Positions 22,383 to 29,725 of a DNA stretch of 29,725 nt are shown piece by piece (within the stretch, counting starts at the first letter, position 1; the number at the start of each line of letters is the position of its first letter). Source of the DNA: Betaproteobacteria bacterium (GTDB lineage: Bacteria; Pseudomonadota; Gammaproteobacteria; Burkholderiales; Usitatibacteraceae). A program made the position numbers and the translations under genes. The stretch lies in assembly GCA_012274175.1 (NCBI GenBank), contig JAAOZZ010000053.1, positions 1 to 29,725 of the forward strand, in the 5' to 3' direction. Under the pieces are notes generated by a model. That model saw only the letters and a list, made by a program, of their open reading frames with translations. It ran no database searches and had not been told where the DNA came from.

Positions 22383-23204
22383 CTAGGTGCCGTAGTCCTC
22401 GAGTTTGAAACGCTTGGGTTTGAGCGAGCGGCACAGCTCCCGGTTCAGTCCCGCCTGGGGCAGCGCGATGCCCGCCTCGGCGGCCATCTGCTGGACGATC
22501 TCCATGTCGTCCTCGGCCCAGGCCATGGTGTTCACGCGCCAGTTGCGGAGCACGTAATTGTCCGCGCTCGACTTCAGGAGCGCCTCGCGCAGCCGCTCCA
22601 CGTCCATGCCGAAGCGCTGGGCGAGCGCCAGGGCCTCGTGGTCGGCGATGAGGCAGGACCACATCACCATGTTGTTCGCGGCCTTGGCCACGTGCCCGGT
22701 GCCCACGCCGCCGGTGTTCACGATGTCCGCGCAGAAGGCGGACAGGACCTGCGAGAGGCGCGCGAAAACGTCGGCCTCGCCGCCGACGAACGACAGGAGC
22801 GTGCCCTCGTCCGCCGCCTTGCCGCCGCGGCACACCGGGGAATCGACCACGATCACGCCGCGCTCGGCGGCGGAACCGGCGAGCTCCACCATGGTCTTCG
22901 GGTGCACGGTGGCGAGCACCGCGATGATCGTGCCGCGCGCCGCGCCGCGGAGGGGACCCGTCGCGGCGAGGAGCTCGCGCAGCTCGCGGTCGAAGCCCAC
23001 GCACACCAGGATCACCTCGCACGATCCCGCGAGCGCCGCCGCATCGGCCTGCCACCGGCCGCCCAGCTTCTCGACGGCGGCGCGCTTCGCGGGATCGATG
23101 TCGTACACCGAGACCTCGAAGCCCTTGCGCGCGAGGTGTCCGATCATGGGCTGCCCCATGCGCCCGGCGCCGATCATTCCGATTTTCTTCACGGGAGTCG
23201 TCAT
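22383..23204 (-). CDS. NAD(P)-binding 3-hydroxyisobutyrate dehydrogenase-family (beta-hydroxyacid) dehydrogenase
   Basis: The 273-residue protein has the Rossmann fingerprint GMIGAGRMGQPM (9-20). A substrate-binding segment reads VDSPVCRGGKAADEGTL, where the family usually has D-A-P-V-S-G-G. The catalytic Lys lies in GTGHVAKAANNM. It should reduce or oxidise a beta-hydroxy acid or semialdehyde. Its ATG overlaps the stop of the ThDP enzyme gene (ATGA), so the two are probably co-translated. This suggests that the dehydrogenase acts on the ThDP enzyme's product. Cys in place of the usual Ser in the substrate motif is a mild oddity. Confidence 0.85.
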   Translation of the reverse strand: MTTPVKKIGMIGAGRMGQPMIGHLARKGFEVSVYDIDPAKRAAVEKLGGRWQADAAALAGSCEVILVCVGFDRELRELLAATGPLRGAARGTIIAVLATVHPKTMVELAGSAAERGVIVVDSPVCRGGKAADEGTLLSFVGGEADVFARLSQVLSAFCADIVNTGGVGTGHVAKAANNMVMWSCLIADHEALALAQRFGMDVERLREALLKSSADNYVLRNWRVNTMAWAEDDMEIVQQMAAEAGIALPQAGLNRELCRSLKPKRFKLEDYGT

Positions 23205-25006
23205 CTTTTCTGCGTGATCGTGTCGATGAGGGCCGGCTGCCCGGCCTTCACCTTCGCGATCGCCCTCTTCAAGGCCGCGGCCACCTTCTTGGGATCGTCG
23301 ATGGGACCCTCGCCGTACCAGCCCATGGATTGCGCGAGCCGGCCGAAGTCCGGGTCCGGATCGGTCATGTCCATGCCGATGTGGGCGCGTTCGACCGGGG
23401 TGCCGCGCAGCTTCGCCATGCGGATCTGGTGCTCCCAGTCGTTGTAGTACGCGCGGTTGTTGTACATCACGACGAGCATGGGGATGCGATGCTTGGCCGC
23501 GACCCACAGGGCGCCCGCGTCGAACATGAGGTCGCCGTCGGGCTGCAGGTCCACCACCAGGCGCTTTTCCTCCCGGTGCGCGAGGGCCACGCCGAGGGAG
23601 ATGCCGAGCTGTGTTGCGGTGCCGAGCGAGCGCCCCGCGTGACGGTAGGGCCGGTCGAAGTCCCAGAGCTTGCGCGTCCACTCCTCGAGCGTGCCCGCCG
23701 TGAGCACCCAGTCCTCGCCCCGGATCGCGTTCCACACCTCGCTCGCCAGGCGCGGGAGCGTGATCGGGCTCGCGTCCCAGCCTTCCTTCGCCTGCGCCGC
23801 CCATTTCTCGCGGCGCGCATTGGTCTTCGCGGCGACTTGCGCGGCGCGCGCCTTCACGCGCGCGCGGTACTTCGCGTCCTTCGCGAGGCGCGCCTTGAGG
23901 AGCCCGGTCAGCATCGGGATCGCGAGCGTCGTGTCGGCCATCACGCGCAGGTCCGCGTGGTTCATGCGCTGGTAGTCCATCGCCCAGCTCGACAGCTCCA
24001 GGTCGCCGAAGCCGATCTCGATCCACTTCGCGCTCGCCGGCACCACGGAGGCGAGCTCGCGGGTGGTGCTCACGAGCTCCGTGGTGGGCTTTTCCCAATC
24101 GCGCGCGTCGAGGCACACCACGAGGTCGGCGTCGCGGAAGTGGTCCTTCGTGAGGCTCGCGTTCAACGGGTGCCGGCTGGGGAAGGACAGGCGCGCGTTG
24201 ATGTCGTACACCGGGATGCCGCCCGCCTCGGCCAGCTCCACCAGCGAGTGGAAGGCCTCGTGGTCGCGGCCGGTGTACTCGGTGATGATCACCGGATGCT
24301 CGGCCGCGGCGATCATGTCGGCGGCGCGCGCGAGCGCCTCGGGATCGGGCCCCAGGCGCGACGGCACCTTGACGGCGCCGGCGGGCGGAAGCTTGACCTC
24401 ATGCTCGAGCTTCTGCTCCTGCAGCCACGCGTCGTAGATCATGTAAACGGGGCCCTGGGGCTGGGTCATCATCACGCCGTAGGCGCGCGCGAACGATTCC
24501 GGAACGCCGTCGATGGTATGGGGCTGGTAGTCCCATTTCGTGTATTGGCGCACGGCTTCGCCCTGGCCTTGCGCGGTGTGGATCCAGTCGATGCGCGGGC
24601 GGCGCTTGGTCTCGTCCATCGGGCCCGTGGCGCCGACGATGAAGACCGGCGCGCGGTCGATGTAGGCGTAGTAGATCGCCATGTTGGCGTGCAGCAGGCC
24701 CACCAGGTTGTGCAGGATCGCGACCATGGGCTTGCCGATCGCCTTGGCGTAGCCGTGGGCCACCTGCACCGCGGTCTCCTCGTGCTGGCAGAGCATCATC
24801 GTCGGCCGGTTCTGCCCGTAGTTGACGATGGAGTCGTGCAGGCCACGGTAGCTGGCGCCCGGGTTCAACGCGGCATGGGGCAGGTCGTAGGCGTGCAGCA
24901 GGTCCACGATCACATCCGAGGCCCAGCGATCACGGGTCGGGGCCACGGCGTATTTCGAGGCGCGGGGCGCGGCCTTCACCGGGTGCTTGTCGTGCTTCTT
25001 CTGCAT
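23201..25006 (-). CDS. Thiamine-diphosphate-dependent enzyme (acetolactate synthase / benzoylformate decarboxylase superfamily)
   Basis: The start at 25006, with GGAGAA upstream, gives 601 residues. The N-terminal Pyr domain has CQHEETAVQVAHGYA (73-87), holding the conserved Glu (E76 or E77) that activates ThDP. The C-terminal PP domain has the metal/diphosphate motif with GDL (491-493) and NN (516-517). The central domain lies between. Family reactions include decarboxylation of 2-oxo acids and carboligation. It sits 17 bp after the ABC ATPase gene and overlaps the dehydrogenase gene. A 2-oxo acid from ring cleavage or side-chain oxidation is a plausible substrate. Several hundred bases of upstream open frame are a shadow of the ATPase gene. 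Confidence 0.85.
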   Translation of the reverse strand: MQKKHDKHPVKAAPRASKYAVAPTRDRWASDVIVDLLHAYDLPHAALNPGASYRGLHDSIVNYGQNRPTMMLCQHEETAVQVAHGYAKAIGKPMVAILHNLVGLLHANMAIYYAYIDRAPVFIVGATGPMDETKRRPRIDWIHTAQGQGEAVRQYTKWDYQPHTIDGVPESFARAYGVMMTQPQGPVYMIYDAWLQEQKLEHEVKLPPAGAVKVPSRLGPDPEALARAADMIAAAEHPVIITEYTGRDHEAFHSLVELAEAGGIPVYDINARLSFPSRHPLNASLTKDHFRDADLVVCLDARDWEKPTTELVSTTRELASVVPASAKWIEIGFGDLELSSWAMDYQRMNHADLRVMADTTLAIPMLTGLLKARLAKDAKYRARVKARAAQVAAKTNARREKWAAQAKEGWDASPITLPRLASEVWNAIRGEDWVLTAGTLEEWTRKLWDFDRPYRHAGRSLGTATQLGISLGVALAHREEKRLVVDLQPDGDLMFDAGALWVAAKHRIPMLVVMYNNRAYYNDWEHQIRMAKLRGTPVERAHIGMDMTDPDPDFGRLAQSMGWYGEGPIDDPKKVAAALKRAIAKVKAGQPALIDTITQKR

Positions 25007-25023
25007 GGGTTCTCCGGATGCCT

Positions 25024-26124
25024 TCACGCGGCCCTGAGGGCGATGCATTTCTCGGGATCGAGCTGGACGAAGATGGCATGCCCGATCGGCGTGCGCAGCG
25101 ACGGATGCCGGCGCGAAAGCAGCACGCGCTCGCCCAGCTTCACCTGGAAGTCGACGCACTCGCCGAGGAAGACCTTCTGGTCCACCCGGCCTTCCCAAAC
25201 GTTGGCGCCCGCGGGCTTCGCCTCCGCGAGCGCCACGTCCTCGGGACGCACCGAGAGCAGCACCTTGTCGTCGGCGCGCAGCGGCTCCGTGCCGAGCACG
25301 CTCACGTCCCCGATCTCGGTGCGCACGCGGTAGCGCCCCTCGTCGCCGTCGGGGCCGAGCACCGAGCCGTCGAGGAAATTGGTGCTGCCCACGAAATCCG
25401 CCACGAACTCGTTCCGGGGCCGTTCGTAGATGTCCCGCGGGCTGCCGACCTGCAGGATGCGGCCGTCCTTCATCACGGCGATCTCGTGGGAGAGCGCCAG
25501 CGCCTCGCTCTGGTCGTGGGTCACGTAGACCGTGGTGATGCGCAGCTCCCGCTGCAGCCGCTTCAGCTCGAAGCGCATCTTCTCGCGCAGCTTCGCGTCC
25601 AGGTTCGACAGCGGCTCGTCGAGGAGCAGGAGCTGCGGCTCCATCACCAGGGCGCGGGCAAGGGCCAGGCGCTGCTGCTGTCCGCCGGAGAGCTTCGTCG
25701 CCTCGCGCTCGGCCAAGTGGTCCAGTTGCGTGGCGGCGAGCACGCGCATCACCTTGTCGCGCGCTTCCTGGCGCGAGAGCCGGCGCTCGCCCACCTGGAG
25801 CGGGAACGCCGCGTTCTGGTAGACGCTCATGTGGGGCCAGATCGCGTAGGACTGGAACACCATGCCGAAGCCGCGGCGGTTGGGCGCCACGAAGACGCCC
25901 TTGGCGGAGGAATAGACCACGCGGTCTTTCACCGCGATCTCGCCCACCCGCGGGCGCTCGAGCCCCGCGATGGAGCGCAGCGTCGTGGTCTTGCCGCAGC
26001 CGCTGGGGCCGAGCAGGGTAAAGAGGCGCCCCTCGGGCACCGAGAAGGTGATGTCCTGGGCGGCCTTCACGATCTCGCCGCGCTCGTTGGGGTACTCCGT
26101 ATAGAGGCCCTCGACTCTCAGCAC
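25024..26124 (-). CDS. ABC transporter ATPase (Fe3+/spermidine/putrescine-type, PotA/FbpC-like)
   Basis: The 366-residue protein has Walker A GPSGCGKT (39-46), a Q-loop with VFQSYAIWPHMSV, the ABC signature LSGGQQQR, Walker B LLLLDEPLSNLD and a switch His in VTHDQSEA. A C-terminal TOBE region of about 120 residues follows, with LSVRPEDVALAE. This is the importer class that pairs with periplasmic proteins like the three in this window. It lies 28 bp downstream of the fused permease. It energises uptake at the inner membrane. Confidence 0.93.
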   Translation of the reverse strand: MLRVEGLYTEYPNERGEIVKAAQDITFSVPEGRLFTLLGPSGCGKTTTLRSIAGLERPRVGEIAVKDRVVYSSAKGVFVAPNRRGFGMVFQSYAIWPHMSVYQNAAFPLQVGERRLSRQEARDKVMRVLAATQLDHLAEREATKLSGGQQQRLALARALVMEPQLLLLDEPLSNLDAKLREKMRFELKRLQRELRITTVYVTHDQSEALALSHEIAVMKDGRILQVGSPRDIYERPRNEFVADFVGSTNFLDGSVLGPDGDEGRYRVRTEIGDVSVLGTEPLRADDKVLLSVRPEDVALAEAKPAGANVWEGRVDQKVFLGECVDFQVKLGERVLLSRRHPSLRTPIGHAIFVQLDPEKCIALRAA

Positions 26125-26152
26125 GGCTTCCTCCTTCCTCTCATGTCGCGCC

Positions 26153-27904
26153 TCATTCCCGGATGCCGAACTTCCGCCCGATCCATTGCGCCGCCATGAC
26201 CAGCGCCAGCAGGGCGAGGATCAGCATCACCCCCAGGGCGGAAAGCTCCACGTACTGGCCGTTCTCCCAGAGCTCCCAGATCACGATCGAGACCACCTCG
26301 GTGCCGGGGCTGTAGAGCAGGATCGAGCTGGACAGCTCCCGGATCGACACGATCATGATGTAGATCCAGCCCGCCACGAGGCCGGGTTTCAGCAAAGGCA
26401 GGATGATGCGCACGAAGGTCGTGCCCCACGACGCCCCGCTCATCGCCGCCGATTCCTCCAGCTCCCTGTGGATCTGCAGCATCGAGGTGGTGTTGTAGCG
26501 CAGGCCGTAGGGCATGAAGCGGGTCACGTAGGCGATGAACATGATCCACATCGTCCCGTACACGCCGATGTCCACGTTGAGATAGAAGATCATGATCGCC
26601 AGGCCCAGCACGAGTCCCGGGAACACGAGCGGGAGCGAGGCCACGTTGTCCAGCAGCCAGCGTCCCCGGAGCTTCGTCTTCACCACGATCCAGCAGATCA
26701 CCGAGGTCATCAGCATGATGATGGTCGCGGTGCCGAAGGCGAGTATCAGGCTGTTCCACACCGCGCGCACCAGGTTCGGATAGGTGACGATGAAGCGGTA
26801 CGGGTCGAGCGTGAGGTTGTGCAGCGCCTTCATCGAGGGCACGGAATAGAAGCGCTGGAACGAGGACCACAGCAGCACCAGGAACGGCAGCACCACGATG
26901 AACAGGAAGTACACCGTGAAGATGCCGGCGGTGAACCAGCGCCAGCCGCCCAGGTCGATCTGGCGTGGCCGGAAGCCCTTGCCCGTCATCGTCGCGTACT
27001 TCGAGCCGCGGCTGGACAGGCGCGACTGGAAGTACACGCCGACCGTGGTGATGAGCAGCAGCGTCACCGCGTAGGCCGAGGCGAGCCCCACCTGGCTCGG
27101 ATAGCGGTGCACGGCCTGGTAGATCGACGAGGTGAAGACCTGGATCCCCACGGGCAGGCCCAGGAGCGCCGGCACCTCGAAGGACTCGATCGCCCGCACG
27201 AAGAGGATGAGGATGGTGGCGAAGATGGCCGGCCACGACAGGCGCAGCGTCACGCGCCACGCCACCTGGAAGACGTTCGCACCGCTCATCATGGCCGACT
27301 CCTCGAGCGCCGGGTCCATGGCGCGGAAGGCCGCCGACATGAGCAGGAACGCCATGGGCGAGTAGTGCAGCCCGTCGACCCAGATCATTCCCCACATCGA
27401 GTAGATGTCGAAGACGTGGTGGTCGAGGCCCAGGAGGTCCTTCAGCACGAGGTTCAGGATGCCGATCTTCGGGCTCGCGAGCAGGATCCACGCCACGGTG
27501 AAGAGGATGCCGGGGATGATGAGCGGGATGATGGACAGCCCGTAGAAGAGGCTCTTGAAGGGCGTGTTGGTGCGCTCGTTCATCCAGGCGAGCGCGGTGC
27601 CCACGGAAAACGAGAAGCACGACGTGCCGATCGCGTAGAGGATCGAGTTGCGGAAGAGCCGCCATGTCTCGCTGCTGCCGTAGGCCTCGAGGTAGTTGCC
27701 GAAGGTGAAGCTCGCCGCCTTCCCCGCCGTCTGCGGCGTGAAGAAGCTCTGCCAGACGAGGAATCCGAGCGGCATGAGCGCGAGGTAGCACGTGACCGCG
27801 ACGCACAGGCCGATCACCACCCACCCCCACTCGAAGCGCCGTCCTTCCCCGGCGGACGCCACGGCCGTCACGGGCGTTCCTTCATGTAGAACATCGGTCT
27901 GCAT
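26153..27904 (-). CDS. ABC transporter permease, two fused membrane domains (FbpB-like)
   Basis: The 583-residue protein has about 12 hydrophobic segments in two halves. Each half carries an EAA loop: EESAMMSGANVFQVAWRVTL in the first and EESAAMSGASWGTTFVRIIL in the second. Fused double permeases are typical of Fe3+-type importers. The ATG at 27904 has no clear Shine-Dalgarno sequence. A GTG at 27871 is preceded by AAGGAA at good spacing and may be the true start, giving 572 residues. It is 45 bp after the class II aldolase gene. No binding-protein gene is adjacent; the three candidates lie 8-13 kb downstream. Confidence 0.92.
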   Translation of the reverse strand: MQTDVLHEGTPVTAVASAGEGRRFEWGWVVIGLCVAVTCYLALMPLGFLVWQSFFTPQTAGKAASFTFGNYLEAYGSSETWRLFRNSILYAIGTSCFSFSVGTALAWMNERTNTPFKSLFYGLSIIPLIIPGILFTVAWILLASPKIGILNLVLKDLLGLDHHVFDIYSMWGMIWVDGLHYSPMAFLLMSAAFRAMDPALEESAMMSGANVFQVAWRVTLRLSWPAIFATILILFVRAIESFEVPALLGLPVGIQVFTSSIYQAVHRYPSQVGLASAYAVTLLLITTVGVYFQSRLSSRGSKYATMTGKGFRPRQIDLGGWRWFTAGIFTVYFLFIVVLPFLVLLWSSFQRFYSVPSMKALHNLTLDPYRFIVTYPNLVRAVWNSLILAFGTATIIMLMTSVICWIVVKTKLRGRWLLDNVASLPLVFPGLVLGLAIMIFYLNVDIGVYGTMWIMFIAYVTRFMPYGLRYNTTSMLQIHRELEESAAMSGASWGTTFVRIILPLLKPGLVAGWIYIMIVSIRELSSSILLYSPGTEVVSIVIWELWENGQYVELSALGVMLILALLALVMAAQWIGRKFGIRE

Positions 27905-27949
27905 AGGAATACGGTGGAATCTATCACAGGGAAGTGCGGCCGCGAGCGC

Positions 27950-28627
27950 CTAGCGCGAGAGCTTCGCGTGGTGGTAATCCCACACCTTGCGCAGCAGGTG
28001 CGGCTTGCGCAGGTTCGCGCCGATGGTGCGCATCTCTTCGGCGGCGAGCGCATAGGGTGTGCCGAGGGCGCGCGCCAGGTATTGCCGCCGCGCGGTCTCC
28101 TCGAGGTAGATCGCGAGCACGAACGCCTCGACCACGTCCGCGCCCGCCACCACCGCGCCGTGGGAGCGGAGCATCACCACGCGATCTTCTCCCAGCGCCG
28201 CGGCGAGCTCCTCCGCGAGCGGCTTCTGGTTGATGGAGGCGGTCTTGTCGAAGCGACGGATCGGGCCCATCACCGCCGCCTGCATGGTGACCGGCTCCAC
28301 GGGCACGCCCGTCATGCTGAAGAGCGTGGACCAGAGCGGATGGGTGTGGGCCACGGCGTGCACGTCGGGACGGCGGCGGTAGATCTCGGTGTGGATGTGG
28401 AACTCCATCGGCGGCACCACGTCGCCCTCGACGGGCTTGCCGTCCATGTCGATGGCGATGATGTCCTGCGCAGTGAGCGCGCTTCGCACCGACTTGCCGG
28501 AATTGATGAGGATGTGGGCGCTGCCCGGCAGGCGGCAGCTCATGTGGCCGTTGAAGTCGATCACTTCGGCGCGTTCCAGCATGCCCAACGCATCGGCGAG
28601 CTGCTGGCGCAATTCAAGCGGGCTCAT
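27950..28627 (-). CDS. Class II aldolase/adducin-family protein (possible hydroxyphthalate-type decarboxylase or aldolase)
   Basis: The 225-residue protein keeps the fuculose-aldolase metal and catalytic residues: Glu75 in PPMEFHIHTEIY, His94 and His96 in AHTHP, and His156 in RSHGAVV. Length is full for the family. Members include sugar-phosphate aldolases and epimerases, and also 3,4-dihydroxyphthalate decarboxylase and related aromatic decarboxylases. The ATG at 28627 lies 8 bp after the EutA-like gene. In this setting an aromatic decarboxylase or a C-C lyase is preferred to a sugar role, but sequence alone does not decide. Confidence 0.85.
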   Translation of the reverse strand: MSPLELRQQLADALGMLERAEVIDFNGHMSCRLPGSAHILINSGKSVRSALTAQDIIAIDMDGKPVEGDVVPPMEFHIHTEIYRRRPDVHAVAHTHPLWSTLFSMTGVPVEPVTMQAAVMGPIRRFDKTASINQKPLAEELAAALGEDRVVMLRSHGAVVAGADVVEAFVLAIYLEETARRQYLARALGTPYALAAEEMRTIGANLRKPHLLRKVWDYHHAKLSR

Positions 28628-28635
28628 GATCGCGC

Positions 28636-29725
28636 TCACCCCCTGGCGTGATGATGGTGATGGCCGCGGCCGTGCTCGTGGCCGTGGCCGTGGTGCTGTC
28701 CGCCCTCGCGGGTGCGCGGCTGCGGCCCGCGCGGATCCGCGCTGAAGAGCAGCGACTTGATCGTCACGGGCACCGTGTAGGAAGGCATGCGCACGCGCCC
28801 CAGGTCCACGTAATCGAAGTCCCGCAGCGATACGCCGTCGATGACGAGCACCTCGGAGGCGAGCGTCCATTCCTCCTTGAGCAGCGCGCCCAGGGAATGG
28901 GCCACGTCGCCGTCGAGCACGAGGTAGAGGGGCTTGCCGTCGAGCAGCGTCATCGGCAGGGCCTCCACGATGCCGCGGGCGAGTCCCGCGAGGCGCGGGA
29001 ACGAGGGCACGCCTTCCCAGCGGAACGCGAGCGCCACTTCCGCCTCGCCTTCCACCAGGTCGAAGGCCGCGAAATGGCGCCCGATGGCCTGGGTCACGCG
29101 CGCGGCGTCGATGTCCCCCGCGAGCGAGACATCGGGTTGGAGCACCTGCAGGTTCTTGCGCGGCAGCAGGCTCCCCGGGTTGGAGACGTAGACCGTGTTG
29201 CCCGAGAGCTGCACGCTGTATTCGGAGGCGCCGATGGCGGTGGCGCGTATGCATTCCCCGGCCGGCAACATTCCATAGGGCAGCTTCCCCGCCTCGATGC
29301 GCGATCGCAGCGCGTGCCCGAGGCGGCGCCCGAGGTCGCCGAAATCGCGCTCCTCGCGGCCGTACACGTATTCGGCCACGCCGCCGGAGAACATCGCGCC
29401 CGAGATTCCTTCCACGGGCTCCAGGGGTGCCGTGAGCCACAGCGCCTCGACCGGCGCGGGAGCGGGCATGGCGGTGAGCGCGGCCACGATGGCATCGGCC
29501 ATCCACGCGGCGACCCGGTCCAGGTCTTCCGGCGCGACCTTCGCTCCCAGGGACCAATCGCACCCGGCATGGCCCGCGATCCGGCGTCCCGCGGGCTCGA
29601 GCCGCGTGAGGCGGCCTTCGCCGTCGACCACCGCGAGCCGGCCGCCGATGTGGATCGCCGCGGTGTGCACGACCTGCCCGTTCTCCACCAGGGCGAGCTT
29701 CGTGGTGCCGCCGCCGATATCCACG
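28636..29725 (-). CDS. EutA-like ethanolamine ammonia-lyase reactivase family protein with a His-rich tail (partial, N-terminus off the right edge)
   Basis: About 362 residues are visible. The nucleotide-binding start VDIGGGTTKLALVENGQ fits the actin/Hsp70-like ATPase fold of EutA. GAMFSGGVAEYVYGRE and YVSNPGSLLPRKN are further EutA-like blocks. In ethanolamine use, EutA swaps damaged B12 cofactor on the EutBC lyase. The C-terminus ends in a His/Gly-rich tail (HHGHGHEHGRGHHHHH) not expected of EutA, suggesting metal binding. The frame is open to the edge, so the true start lies outside; EutA is usually about 450-480 residues. It is the first visible gene of the minus-strand operon. Confidence 0.75.
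   Translation of the reverse strand, partial: VDIGGGTTKLALVENGQVVHTAAIHIGGRLAVVDGEGRLTRLEPAGRRIAGHAGCDWSLGAKVAPEDLDRVAAWMADAIVAALTAMPAPAPVEALWLTAPLEPVEGISGAMFSGGVAEYVYGREERDFGDLGRRLGHALRSRIEAGKLPYGMLPAGECIRATAIGASEYSVQLSGNTVYVSNPGSLLPRKNLQVLQPDVSLAGDIDAARVTQAIGRHFAAFDLVEGEAEVALAFRWEGVPSFPRLAGLARGIVEALPMTLLDGKPLYLVLDGDVAHSLGALLKEEWTLASEVLVIDGVSLRDFDYVDLGRVRMPSYTVPVTIKSLLFSADPRGPQPRTREGGQHHGHGHEHGRGHHHHHARG

Overview
The window is GC-rich, almost fully coding DNA with tightly packed genes, many sharing overlapping stop/start codons (ATGA or GTGA). The Omp32-style porin, the PcaHGBD and LigJ/LigK homologues and the style of the solute-binding proteins suggest a betaproteobacterium, probably of the Burkholderiales. 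This is an inference from gene content. There is no rRNA or tRNA gene, CRISPR array, insertion sequence or transcriptional-regulator gene in the window.

Left half (about 480-12450, + strand): one long catabolic operon for aromatic acids. A Rieske ring-hydroxylating oxygenase, a zinc alcohol dehydrogenase-like enzyme and a 4,5-dihydroxyphthalate decarboxylase-like enzyme form a plausible upper pathway toward protocatechuate. They are followed by a second unsecreted solute-binding-protein-fold protein, a PanB-like enzyme, an alpha/beta hydrolase with a Cys nucleophile, and LigJ and LigK (last steps of protocatechuate 4,5-cleavage or gallate degradation). Next come a small FtsZ-like protein and then PcaH, PcaG, PcaB and PcaD (protocatechuate 3,4-cleavage). 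Parts of two ring-cleavage routes are therefore interleaved, while LigAB, LigC, LigI and PcaC are absent from the window. A partial Rieske ferredoxin is transcribed divergently at the left edge. The 181-bp divergent intergenic region holds a candidate promoter and a 13-bp palindrome.

Centre (12454-13023): a visibly AT-richer stretch between the two convergent transcription directions. It holds a decayed C-terminal gene fragment, a hairpin and a small two-helix membrane protein, and looks like acquired or degenerating DNA.

Right half (about 13024-29725, - strand, read right to left): an EutA-like reactivase with a His-rich tail (cut by the window edge), a class II aldolase, a fused-permease ABC importer with its ATPase, a ThDP enzyme, a 3-hydroxyisobutyrate dehydrogenase-family reductase and three consecutive cupin proteins. 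After a probable terminator come a porin and a clear rho-independent terminator. Then follow two paralogous periplasmic binding proteins, a fourth cupin, a third binding protein, an MFS transporter and an isoprenylcysteine methyltransferase-like membrane enzyme. The porin, three binding proteins and ABC machinery look like an uptake system dedicated to one compound class. The cupins, ThDP enzyme, reductase and aldolase look like an uncharacterised degradation route.

The items most worth a second look are the FtsZ-like protein inside the aromatic operon, the five-cupin-domain set (partly a recent duplication) joined to the ThDP enzyme and EutA-like module, and the PanB-like and alpha/beta-hydrolase enzymes with altered catalytic residues.
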